Source: Duganella sp. BJB476 (GTDB lineage Bacteria > Pseudomonadota > Gammaproteobacteria > Burkholderiales > Burkholderiaceae_D). Taken from it: 64,000 nt of DNA. The translations under genes and the position numbers were made by a program. The notes beneath the pieces are model-generated. The model made no database searches. It saw nothing but the letters and a program-made list of their open reading frames with translations, and was not told the origin of the DNA. The DNA lies in assembly GCF_003416895.1 (NCBI RefSeq), contig NZ_QVIO01000008.1, positions 299,543 through 363,542 on the forward strand. The letters are read 5' to 3'. This document shows positions 8,766-16,951 of this stretch, one piece after another (the first letter of the stretch is position 1; every line of letters starts with the position of its first letter).

Positions 8766-9344
8766 TCACAGCAAAATACGGTTCAGCACCATGTCGGCGT
8801 AGCGGTCCAGCGGCGCCCGGCTGTGCGACGCTTTCGCGTGCAGCACCGCGCCTTGCCAGGCGTCGATGACGAAATGGGCCAGTTCCAGCGCCGGCTGCTG
8901 CGCGCCGATGCTGCCGTCGCGCTGGCCTGCGGCGATCACCACCGACAGGGCGGCGGCCCATTCGTCGTAGGCCTGGCGCAGCGCGTCGCGCATGGCCGGG
9001 ATCTGGGTCGACAGTTCGCTGCTGAAGTTGCCCAGCATGCAACCGCAGTTGTAGTCGGTGGCGGTGTTGGCGCCGATCAGCAGGTCGAAATACGTCCGCA
9101 GCCTGGCCTTGGGCGCCTGGCTGGCGTCGTCCAGCACGTCGAGATAGCCGGCCGCCGCCGCGCGGTAGCGCTGCAACACTTCCAGCCCCAGCGCTTCCTT
9201 GCTGGCGAAGTGGTTGTAGAACGAGCCCTTCGGCACAGCGGCGGCGTCCGTGATGTCCTGGACGCTGGTGGCGTTGAAACCCTTGCTGTGAAGCAGGTTC
9301 AAGCCGGCTGTGACGATTTGCTCTTTGACGTTTGGTTTGGCCAT
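8766..9344 (-). CDS. TetR/AcrR family transcriptional regulator
   Basis: A 192-residue regulator. The N-terminal helix-turn-helix (about residues 10-55, ending VPKGSFYNHFASKEAL) is the TetR DNA-binding signature, and the rest is a helical ligand-binding and dimerisation domain. The segment around YNCGCMLGNFSSEL contains two Cys and resembles the C-terminal domain of NemR-like electrophile sensors, but this is only a resemblance. A candidate operator overlaps its own promoter (autoregulation) and a second lies before the SDR gene. No Shine-Dalgarno is seen before ATG 9344, and the predicted transcription start falls on the ATG, so the message may be leaderless. Confidence 0.88.
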   Translation of the reverse strand: MAKPNVKEQIVTAGLNLLHSKGFNATSVQDITDAAAVPKGSFYNHFASKEALGLEVLQRYRAAAAGYLDVLDDASQAPKARLRTYFDLLIGANTATDYNCGCMLGNFSSELSTQIPAMRDALRQAYDEWAAALSVVIAAGQRDGSIGAQQPALELAHFVIDAWQGAVLHAKASHSRAPLDRYADMVLNRILL

Positions 9345-9350
9345 GCGCTA

Positions 9351-9379
9351 AATATGACCGGTCGTCTCAAAATAGTCAA
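9351..9379 (-). promoter_or_regulatory. tetR promoter with overlapping operator
   Basis: On the minus strand a TTGACT -35 (9374-9379), a 17-bp spacer and a CATATT -10 (9351-9356) can be read. The palindromic core ATGACCGGTCGT (9354-9365) overlaps the -10 and spacer, as expected for autorepression. The predicted start is at about 9344, the A of the tetR ATG. Confidence 0.65.
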
Positions 9380-9443
9380 GAATAATTTTTGTTGCCAATC
9401 GTTTGAAAGAGTAGCGGCGGCAAGTAACAGCCAAGTAACTGTT

Positions 9444-9473
9444 TTGCTTGCTGCACTGCGATCTTGGTATCAT
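9444..9473 (+). promoter_or_regulatory. Candidate sigma70 promoter of the second S9 peptidase
   Basis: TTGCTT (9444-9449), an 18-bp spacer and TATCAT (9468-9473) lie about 55 bp ahead of the ATG at 9527. This is a plausible but unproven promoter. Confidence 0.45.
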
Positions 9474-9526
9474 GCCGACAGCCGGCCACCAGCCGGTATT
9501 TTTCTTATAACGTCGGAGATCACCGA

Positions 9527-11584
9527 ATGAGACTATCACTGCTGCTGTTGGGAACCGCCGTCGCGGCTTCCAACGCCCTGGCCGCGCCGCGCGGCTTCAC
9601 CGTTGAAGACATGGTCAAGATGGAGCGCGTCGGCAGCCCGGTGCTGTCGCCGGACGCCACCCGCGTCGTCTACACGGTGCGTTCCACCAATCTGGACAAG
9701 AACCGTGGCAACACCCAGTTGTGGATGCTGGACCTGCGCGCGCCCAAGGCTGCGCCGGTACGCCTGACCCAGGCCGACGCCAGCAGCAGCGATCCCGAAT
9801 GGTCACCGGCCGGCGACGCGGTCTACTTCCTGTCGGCCCGTTCCGGCTCGCAGCAGGTGTGGCGCTTGCCGCTGGCCGGCGGCGAAGCGGCGCGCGTGAC
9901 CGACCTGGCGCTGGACGTGGAAAACTTCCGCCTGTCGCCGCAGGGCGACCGCCTGGCGCTGAGCCTGGCCGTGTTCCGCGATTGCGCCGACCTGGCTTGT
10001 ACCAAGACCCGCCTCGATGCGCAGGGCAAGGCCAAGGCCAGCGGCAAGGTTTACGACAAGCTGTTCGTGCGCCACTGGGATACCTGGGCCGACGGCCGCA
10101 CCAACGTGCTGTACGCGGCGCCGATCGACGCCAGCGGCAAGGTCAGCGCGCAGCCGGTCAGCCTGTCCGGCATGCTCGACGGCGACGTGCCGTCCAAGCC
10201 GTTCGGCGACCACGACGAATACCATTTCAGCCCGGACGGCAAGACCGTGGTCTTCTCGGCCCGCATCGCCGGCAAGACCGAAGCCTGGTCGACCAACTTC
10301 GACGTCTACACCGTGGCGGCCGAAGGCGGCGCGGTCAAGAACCTGACCGCCGACAACCAGGCCTGGGACACCAAGGCGATCTACTCGCCGGACGGCAAGA
10401 CGCTGGCCTACCTGGCCATGGACAAGCCGACCTTTGAAGCCGACCGCTTCCACCTGGTGCTGATCGACGTCGCCAGCGGCAAGAAGCGCACCGTCGCCGA
10501 CAACTGGGACCGCTCGATCGCCGACTACCGCTGGACCCCGGACAGCAAGACCCTGCTGGCCAGCGCCGACGATATCGGTCAGCACCGCCTGTTCTCCATC
10601 GACGCCGCCAGCGGCAAGGTGAGCGCGCTGACCGGCAACGGTTATGTGAGCGGCTTCGACGTCGCGCGCGACACCGTCGTCATGGCGCAGGCCAACCTGG
10701 CGTCCGGCGCGCAGCTGTTTAAGTTCAAGCTGGGTGGCTCGGCCGACAAGGCGCAGCAGCTGACCACGCTGAACGCGCAGGCGCTGGCCGACGTCAAGTT
10801 CGGCGAGTACGAGCAGTTCTCCTTCACCGGCGCCAACGGCGAGACCGTCTACGGCCACGTGATGAAGCCATGGAACGCCCAGCCCGGCGTCAAATACCCG
10901 ATCGCCTTCCTGGTGCACGGCGGCCCGCAGGGCAGTTTCGGCAACTCGTGGAGCTATCGCTGGAATCCGCAGGTGTACGCCGGCGCCGGCTACGCCACCG
11001 TGTTCATCGACTTCCACGGCTCGACCGGCTACGGCCAGAAGTTCACCGATTCGATCAGCGGCGACTGGGGCGGCAAGCCTCTGGAAGACTTGCAAAAAGG
11101 CCTGGCCGCAGCGGTGCAGAAATTCCCGTGGCTGGACCGCGAGCGCAGCTGCGCGCTGGGCGCGTCCTACGGCGGCTTCATGATGAACTGGATCGAAGGC
11201 AGCTGGTCCGACGGCTTCAGGTGCATCGTCAACCATGACGGCGTGTTCGACACGCGCGGCATGGCCTACGCCACCGAAGAGATCTGGTTCACCGAATGGG
11301 AAAACGGCGGCGCCTACTACGACGTGCCGGAACTGCACGAGAAGTTCAACCCGGCGCTGAAAGTGAAGAACTGGAAAACCCCGATGCTGGTGGTGCAGGG
11401 CGACCTGGACTTCCGCATTCCGACCACGCAGGGCCTGGGCACCTTCACCGCGCTGCAACGCCGCGGCATCCCAAGCAAGCTGCTGATGTTCCCGGATGAA
11501 AACCACTGGGTGCTGAAGCCGGCCAACTCGCTGCTGTGGCACCACACGGTGATCGACTGGCTCGATACCTACCTCAAAAAATAA
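9527..11584 (+). CDS. Exported S9 family dipeptidyl/acylaminoacyl peptidase
   Basis: A 685-residue protein: signal peptide (MRLSLLLLGTAVAASNALAA), beta-propeller with PD40-type repeats (about 25-410) and an alpha/beta hydrolase domain. Catalytic residues are S547 (GASYGGF), D628 (GDLDFRI) and H660 (DENHWV), and HGGPQGSFG forms the oxyanion region. The layout matches DPP IV/acylpeptide hydrolases of Gammaproteobacteria and Betaproteobacteria. The ATG at 9527 was chosen for its signal peptide and the upstream GGAG. It is followed by a strong hairpin and then a co-directional M1 aminopeptidase; together they would trim peptides in the cell envelope. Confidence 0.9.
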   Translation: MRLSLLLLGTAVAASNALAAPRGFTVEDMVKMERVGSPVLSPDATRVVYTVRSTNLDKNRGNTQLWMLDLRAPKAAPVRLTQADASSSDPEWSPAGDAVYFLSARSGSQQVWRLPLAGGEAARVTDLALDVENFRLSPQGDRLALSLAVFRDCADLACTKTRLDAQGKAKASGKVYDKLFVRHWDTWADGRTNVLYAAPIDASGKVSAQPVSLSGMLDGDVPSKPFGDHDEYHFSPDGKTVVFSARIAGKTEAWSTNFDVYTVAAEGGAVKNLTADNQAWDTKAIYSPDGKTLAYLAMDKPTFEADRFHLVLIDVASGKKRTVADNWDRSIADYRWTPDSKTLLASADDIGQHRLFSIDAASGKVSALTGNGYVSGFDVARDTVVMAQANLASGAQLFKFKLGGSADKAQQLTTLNAQALADVKFGEYEQFSFTGANGETVYGHVMKPWNAQPGVKYPIAFLVHGGPQGSFGNSWSYRWNPQVYAGAGYATVFIDFHGSTGYGQKFTDSISGDWGGKPLEDLQKGLAAAVQKFPWLDRERSCALGASYGGFMMNWIEGSWSDGFRCIVNHDGVFDTRGMAYATEEIWFTEWENGGAYYDVPELHEKFNPALKVKNWKTPMLVVQGDLDFRIPTTQGLGTFTALQRRGIPSKLLMFPDENHWVLKPANSLLWHHTVIDWLDTYLKK

Positions 11585-11600
11585 AACCAGTTTAATCACG

Positions 11601-11627
11601 CAACGCCCGCAGCCACTGCGGGCGTTG
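11601..11627 (+). terminator. Hairpin after the S9 peptidase gene
   Basis: CAACGCCCGCAG and CTGCGGGCGTTG form a perfect 12-bp stem with a 3-base loop. There is no T-run after it (CCACATTC), so it may be a weak terminator or an mRNA-stabilising hairpin between the S9 and M1 peptidase genes. Confidence 0.55.
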
Positions 11628-11646
11628 CCACATTCAAGGAACACCC

Positions 11647-14298
11647 ATGAAAAAATGCATGATCGCGGCCGCCATCGCGCTGGTCTATGGCGCCGCGCAA
11701 GCCGCCGCTCCGGCCACCGCTGCCGCTACCGCCGCTCCACGCGCCGAGAACGCCTTCCTGTCGCAAGCCGATGCCGCCGCCCGTTCGGCGCGCGTGGCCA
11801 ATGTCGACTACACGCTGGACTTCACGCTGACCGGCAAGGAAACCTTCTCCGGCACCACCACGCTGGGCTTCGACCTGAGCGACGCCGGCCAGCCGCTGAC
11901 CATCGACCTCGACAAGGCCACCATCCTCAGCCTGACCGTCAACGGCAAGGTCGTGGCGCCGCAATACAACCAGTGGTTCATCACCATCGCCCCGGCCGAC
12001 CTGAAGGCCGGCCGCAACAGCGTCACCATCAGCTACACGCGCCTGCACAGCACCAACGGCGAGGGCTTGCACCGCATGGTCGACCCGGTCGACAACCGCG
12101 TCTACACCTACTCGCACTTCGAGCCGGCCGCCGCGCACCAGATGTTCCCGGTGTTCGACCAGCCCGACCTGAAGGGCACGTATGAAATCACCGTCACCGC
12201 GCCGGCCGACTGGGTGGTGTCGTCGACCAAGCGCGAGACCGGCATCCAGGATATCGGCAACACCAAGCGCTGGACCTTCCCGCGCACCAAGAAGCTGAGC
12301 TCGTACAACTTCGCCATGCACGCCGGCCCGTACAAGGTGTGGGAAGACCACGGCGGCCCGTACCCGATGCGCCTGTTCGCGCGCCAGTCGGTGGCGTCGC
12401 AGGTGTCGCCGCAGGACTGGTTCAACTACACCCGGCGCGGCCTGAAGTTTTTTGACCAGTACTTCGGCGTGCCTTACCAGTTCGAGAAATACGACCAGCT
12501 GCTGGTGCCGGACTTCCTGTACGGCGCGATGGAAAACGCGGCCGCGATCACCTTCGCCGAGCGCGGCTTCCTGTACAAGGACGAGATGACGGCGGCGCAG
12601 AAACAGAGCCTGGCCGGCGTCATCATGCACGAGATGGCGCACCAGTGGTTCGGCGACCTGGTGACGATGAAGTGGTGGAACGGCCTGTGGCTGAACGAAA
12701 GCTTCGCCTCCTTCATGGGCACGCTGGCCACCGCCGAATCGACCGAGTTCAGCAACGCATGGCAGGGTTTCTACTCGGGCGCCAAGCAGGGCGCCTACGT
12801 GCAGGACCTGCGCGTGACCACGCACTCGATCGAGACGCCGGTGCCGTCCACCGCCAACGCCTTCGACAACATCGACGCCATCACCTACTCCAAGGGCGCG
12901 TCGACCCTGAAGCAACTGCGCCACCTGCTGGGCGAGGAAGTGTTCCGCCAGGGCGTGCACAACTACCTGGTCAAGTACTCGTACCAGAATGCGAAGCTGG
13001 ACGACTTCATCGGCAGCCTGGGCGAGGCCGCGCACCGCGACCTCAGCGGCTGGACCAAGCAGTGGTTGTACGAGCCGGGCGTCAACACCATCGCGGCGGA
13101 ATTCAGCTGCGCCGGCGGCAAGATCAGCAGCTTCAATCTGCGCCAGAGCGCGCCAAGCAAGGCGATGCCGACGCTGCGCGAACAGCGCGTGCAGATCGGC
13201 CTGTTCAACTTGGGCGCGGACGGACTGAAGCTGGGCAAGAACGTGGCCGTCACCTACAAGGGCGCCAACACCGCCGTGCCGGAACTGGCGGGCGCCGCCT
13301 GTCCGGACCTGGTCTATCCGAACTACCAGGACTGGGGCTATGCGCAAGTGCAGCTGGATAAAAAATCCTTCGCCACCGCGCAGGCCAGCCTGGGCAAGGT
13401 GGACGATCCGCTGCTGCGCTCGATGCTGTGGCAAAGCCTGTGGGATGGCGTGCGCGCCGCCAAGCTGCCGCTCAACGAGTTCCTGAACACCGTGCTGGCC
13501 AACGCGCCGGGCGAGAAGGATTACACGCTGCTGGGCGACGTTACCGGCAAGATCCGCACCGCCAAGGCCTATCTCGATGAGATGGGGCCGTCGGTGGCCG
13601 GCTACAAAGGCCAGATGACGACGCAGCTGGAGCAGATGGCGTTCGCCGCCACCCAGGCCGCCAGTGGCGACAACAACTTCCAGCGCCGCTGGTTCGCGAC
13701 CTACCTGGACATCGCCAGCACCCCGGCCGCGCTGGCGCAGCTGGCCGACATCCTCAGCGGCAAGCTGGTGGTGCCGGGCCTGAACGTCAGCCAGGACGTG
13801 CGCTGGGATATCGTCAACCGCCTGAACCGCTACGCCCATCCGGGCGCGGCGGCCTTGCTGGCGGCGGAACAGGAACGCGACAAGTCCGACAGCGGCCAGG
13901 CCGCCGCGCTGGGCGCCACCGTGGTTCAGCCGGACGCCAAGGTCAAGGCCGAATGGCTGGCCCAGATCATCGACCCGCAAACCAAGCTGCCGTTCTCGAA
14001 GATCCGCCGGGCGATGGAAAGCATGTATCCGGCCGAGCAGGGCGCGTTGGGCGAGCTGAGCGCCAATCAGCGCCTGGCTCAGCTGGGGCAGGTCGACAAG
14101 GCCGCCGGCCCGGTCTTCATGCGCTCCTACGCCAACATGATGATACCGGCCAACTGCACGCCGGCCAGCGTGCAGCGGCTGCAGGCGGCGGTGGGCAAGT
14201 TGAAGGACTTGTCGGCCGGCACCCGGCGCGCGCTGCTGGTGACGCATCAGGAAGATGAGCGTTGCGTGGCCATCAAGAAGGCGATGACCGCCAACTAA
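11647..14298 (+). CDS. Exported M1 family aminopeptidase
   Basis: An 883-residue zinc aminopeptidase with a signal peptide of about 20 residues (AAAIALVYGAAQAA). The substrate-recognition GAMEN motif is at 293-297, the zinc site HEMAH at 328-332 and the third ligand E351 (NESFA). This is the PepN/ERAP architecture: N-terminal saddle domain, thermolysin-like domain, and a C-terminal helical domain from about 520 onward. It removes N-terminal residues from peptides. A signal sequence distinguishes it from cytoplasmic PepN. AAGGA stands just before the ATG. A bidirectional terminator follows. Confidence 0.92.
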   Translation: MKKCMIAAAIALVYGAAQAAAPATAAATAAPRAENAFLSQADAAARSARVANVDYTLDFTLTGKETFSGTTTLGFDLSDAGQPLTIDLDKATILSLTVNGKVVAPQYNQWFITIAPADLKAGRNSVTISYTRLHSTNGEGLHRMVDPVDNRVYTYSHFEPAAAHQMFPVFDQPDLKGTYEITVTAPADWVVSSTKRETGIQDIGNTKRWTFPRTKKLSSYNFAMHAGPYKVWEDHGGPYPMRLFARQSVASQVSPQDWFNYTRRGLKFFDQYFGVPYQFEKYDQLLVPDFLYGAMENAAAITFAERGFLYKDEMTAAQKQSLAGVIMHEMAHQWFGDLVTMKWWNGLWLNESFASFMGTLATAESTEFSNAWQGFYSGAKQGAYVQDLRVTTHSIETPVPSTANAFDNIDAITYSKGASTLKQLRHLLGEEVFRQGVHNYLVKYSYQNAKLDDFIGSLGEAAHRDLSGWTKQWLYEPGVNTIAAEFSCAGGKISSFNLRQSAPSKAMPTLREQRVQIGLFNLGADGLKLGKNVAVTYKGANTAVPELAGAACPDLVYPNYQDWGYAQVQLDKKSFATAQASLGKVDDPLLRSMLWQSLWDGVRAAKLPLNEFLNTVLANAPGEKDYTLLGDVTGKIRTAKAYLDEMGPSVAGYKGQMTTQLEQMAFAATQAASGDNNFQRRWFATYLDIASTPAALAQLADILSGKLVVPGLNVSQDVRWDIVNRLNRYAHPGAAALLAAEQERDKSDSGQAAALGATVVQPDAKVKAEWLAQIIDPQTKLPFSKIRRAMESMYPAEQGALGELSANQRLAQLGQVDKAAGPVFMRSYANMMIPANCTPASVQRLQAAVGKLKDLSAGTRRALLVTHQEDERCVAIKKAMTAN

Positions 14299-14310
14299 CA
14301 TCGTCAGTTG

Positions 14311-14351
14311 AAGAAAAAGACCCGCACGCCGCAAGGCCTGCGGGTTTTTTT
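14311..14351. terminator. Bidirectional terminator between convergent genes
   Basis: CCCGCA (14321-14326) pairs with TGCGGG (about 14338-14343), and an inner GCC/GGC pair extends the stem. Seven T follow on the plus strand and AAGAAAAAGA precedes it, giving a T-rich run on the minus strand. It serves both the M1 gene and the convergent 14350-14754 gene. Confidence 0.85.
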
Positions 14352-14754
14352 ATGGCTGGGCGGTTCCCACGTTCAGCACGCAGCGGCCGGCGCGGCAGAC
14401 GGCGCCGGTATCCACCGCCAGCATGCAGTTCGACAGCATGTGGCCGCGCTTGTCTTCCTCGACGCGGGCGGCGGCGTGCTGCGCGACCAGCTGCTTGAGT
14501 TGTGCGCCATCCTGTGCACGGTCGGACCAGGCGATGTAGCGCTCCGGTCCGCCGCAAGCCTTGGCGCCGACGGCGATGGTGTGGCATTGGCTGTCGCGGT
14601 CGCAGCCGGTGTCGGCGTTCTGGGCCTGGATTTTTTGCCACAGCGATGCGGCGTCAGGCTTGACGGGCGGCGTGCCGTGGCAGGCGGTGGCGATCAGTAT
14701 CAGCGCGCCGGCGGCGGCCAGGCACAGGGGGCGGAATGTGGTTTTCATGGCCAT
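14350..14754 (-). CDS. Small Cys-rich putative lipoprotein
   Basis: A 134-residue exported protein. The N-terminus has a hydrophobic stretch ending ILIATAC, close to a lipobox, so it is probably a lipoprotein or an exported protein. The mature part has about six further Cys (TGCDRDSQC, KACGG, SNCM, VCRAGRC), which suggests disulfides in the periplasm. No family was recognised. It lies 23 bp after the stop of the 337-residue gene upstream, with AGGAT ahead of the ATG, so the two likely form an operon. Two ATG codons (14754 and 14748) are possible starts. Confidence 0.7.
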   Translation of the reverse strand: MAMKTTFRPLCLAAAGALILIATACHGTPPVKPDAASLWQKIQAQNADTGCDRDSQCHTIAVGAKACGGPERYIAWSDRAQDGAQLKQLVAQHAAARVEEDKRGHMLSNCMLAVDTGAVCRAGRCVLNVGTAQP

Positions 14755-14777
14755 ATCATGATCCTGTCCGGCAGGCT

Positions 14778-15791
14778 TTACAAGCGTTCGCTCAAGCGCG
14801 CCTTGCGCGCCATGCCGTCCGGGCCGAACAGGATGACGAAGTCGGCATAACGCGGCTCGCCGTCTTTGGCCGGCGTCAGCGACGGATAGCGGTAGCGCCA
14901 CACCTGATAGCCGCTGTCGAAGCGGATCACGCTGGCCGGTCCCAGCGCGGCCTGCATCTGCTGCATGCTGCGGTGGTCGTCGGCCACGGCGGTGTCGGCG
15001 GCGCCGGGCGGATCGTCCTGGTAGCTCAACTCCAGCAGCGTGTCGTCGGACCAGCCGCGGTCCCACAGCGGCGCGTAAAAGCTGCGGTCCAGCAGTACCT
15101 GGCAATCGCAGAAGGGCAGCGTGTCCGGCGTCTGCGTGCCGCCGGCGTACAGCATGTCGAACGGCAGCGTCTCGCTGCGGGCGCCGTCGCGCAGCGTGAC
15201 GGCGAATAGAGGCCGCTCGCTGAAGAACAGGTAATTGCCTTGCGGCGAGGAGCAGACGCGGTCGGCGTCGGTGAACAGTTCGCCCAGCCAGGCGAACAGC
15301 TGGTCGTTGTTCGACAGCAGCCCGGCCTGTACGCCGACCTTGCATTCCAGCCGCAAATCGCCCAGCCGCCGCATGCCGGCCGGCACGCCGGGACTGCGCA
15401 CGCGGGCGCGCCAGGTCAGCGTGCTGGTCTTGCTGCTGGCGACCAGGGCGGCGTCTTCCTTCAGCGCCTGGGCGTTGAGCGCCAGCGTGAAGGTGTGGTC
15501 CGGCGCCACCGGGACCGGCAGCGACAGCGTATCGCCGGCCACGCGCAGGGTGATGCCGTCAAGCCGGGTGGTGGGCAGGCGCGGTAGCAGTTCGAAGCGC
15601 AGCGTGGCCTGCGGCGCCAAGGCATGCTCGCGCTCGAAGCGCTGCATGCCGGCGATCATCTTGCGGTAGGACTTATCGACCGGGTCGCGCGTGGCGGTGA
15701 CCGTCACGCGCGGCGGCGCGGCATCCTGGCCGTGGGCGGCGCCGGCCAGCGCCGCCGCAACCAGCAGCCAGGCATGGACTGGATAGCGCAT
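14778..15791 (-). CDS. Exported protein of unknown function
   Basis: A 337-residue protein with a clear signal peptide (WLLVAAALAGAAHGQ). The mature part begins with a TVTATRDPVDKSYRKM segment that looks like the start of a beta-rich domain. A Cys pair occurs at LPFCDCQVLL. No enzyme motif or known family was recognised. It is the first gene of a two-gene unit with the small Cys-rich putative lipoprotein downstream. Codon use is like its neighbours, so nothing suggests recent transfer. Confidence 0.65.
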   Translation of the reverse strand: MRYPVHAWLLVAAALAGAAHGQDAAPPRVTVTATRDPVDKSYRKMIAGMQRFEREHALAPQATLRFELLPRLPTTRLDGITLRVAGDTLSLPVPVAPDHTFTLALNAQALKEDAALVASSKTSTLTWRARVRSPGVPAGMRRLGDLRLECKVGVQAGLLSNNDQLFAWLGELFTDADRVCSSPQGNYLFFSERPLFAVTLRDGARSETLPFDMLYAGGTQTPDTLPFCDCQVLLDRSFYAPLWDRGWSDDTLLELSYQDDPPGAADTAVADDHRSMQQMQAALGPASVIRFDSGYQVWRYRYPSLTPAKDGEPRYADFVILFGPDGMARKARLSERL

Positions 15792-15859
15792 CGCCGCTTC
15801 CTCCTGCTAAAGCCCGATGGTAGAACCGTGCGCCGTTCGGCGGCGCACGGCTGGCTTGC

Positions 15860-16897
15860 TTACAGGTGGTTCAGCTGCCAGGTGCCGGAGCTGCCGTCCG
15901 GCGCGCTCCAGCTGCCCTGGATGCTCAACGGCGTATCGAACTTGCCGCTGAACGTGGGGCCGGCGCTGCTGCCTACATTCAGCGAGAACGCCACATTGCC
16001 GTTGGCGTCGATGTTGCCATGCACGGCGAACTGGCCGCCGCCGCAGGACGCATCGAGCACGCCGGCGGTGGAAACCTGGCCGCTGCATCGCCCGCTGTAG
16101 GTGCCGCTGAAGGTGCCCGACCACGGTCCGCTGAAGCGCTCCACGTTGAGCATGGCGCGTCCGGTCTTGGCCTGCGCATAGCCTTGCAGTTCCAGCGTAG
16201 TGCTGTGCGAGGTGCGCTTGCCTGCCGCCGTCACCGAGGTCAGCACGACGCTGTTCTTGATGGCGCGATTGGAGCTGGATTCGACCCAGCTGGTGCTTTC
16301 CCTGGTGTTTGTTGTGCCGTCGGCCGATTTCATGCTGGCGCTCGAAACCAGCTTCGCGGTCTTGAAGGTGCCGGCGCGAACCGTCACCGTTTCCAGCGCG
16401 GCGACCGTGGTCGTGGAGGTGCTGGTGACGGGGGGCAGGGCGCCGCAGCCCGGCGAGTAGCTGGTGGTCGTCGTGACGTTCCAGCTGGCGCCGACGGTCA
16501 GGTCTTTTTTGCCGCTGGTGTAGGTTCGCGCGTAGGTCGAGGTGCACTGGCCGCTGACGTAGGCGCTGCTGTCGCCGTCGGCCAGGATGCTGGTCTGGCC
16601 GCGCACGAGCGACGGATCATCGAGGATCTGGTCCTGTACCCAGGAACCATCGGCGTTGACCGAAGTCACCACATTCGAGTACCACAGCGGTGGCGGCCCG
16701 CCGGCGGCGCTGGTGGCGGCCGGTTCGATCATGGTGTAGAGCTCTTGGTACGAGTAAAAATCGCCGACGCTGGGCTTGATGTCGGCCAGCGGGCGGACCT
16801 CGGCCGGGGTGGCGCTGGAGGCGCCGCCGCCAGCGGAGCCGCCGCCGCAAGCGGCCAGCAGGGCGGCGATAGTCAGGATGGAAGCGTTGCGTAACAT
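15860..16897 (-). CDS. Putative lipoprotein of unknown function
   Basis: A 345-residue protein. The signal peptide ends in a good lipobox, LLAAC, followed by a Gly/Ser-rich linker (GGGSAGGGASS) as in many outer-membrane lipoproteins. The mature part is very rich in Ser and Thr and predicted to be beta-stranded. Its C-terminal 90 residues are Gly/Ser-rich (GTFSGTYSGRC, SCGGGQFAVHG) and resemble a small beta-barrel-like domain. No named family was recognised. It stands alone between the 337-residue gene and the RelA/SpoT-like gene. Confidence 0.68.
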   Translation of the reverse strand: MLRNASILTIAALLAACGGGSAGGGASSATPAEVRPLADIKPSVGDFYSYQELYTMIEPAATSAAGGPPPLWYSNVVTSVNADGSWVQDQILDDPSLVRGQTSILADGDSSAYVSGQCTSTYARTYTSGKKDLTVGASWNVTTTTSYSPGCGALPPVTSTSTTTVAALETVTVRAGTFKTAKLVSSASMKSADGTTNTRESTSWVESSSNRAIKNSVVLTSVTAAGKRTSHSTTLELQGYAQAKTGRAMLNVERFSGPWSGTFSGTYSGRCSGQVSTAGVLDASCGGGQFAVHGNIDANGNVAFSLNVGSSAGPTFSGKFDTPLSIQGSWSAPDGSSGTWQLNHL

Positions 16898-16951
16898 GAT
16901 GCGCCTTGTGTGGAAAAAGGGCGCGATCTTATAGGCTGGAACTGAAATTGT

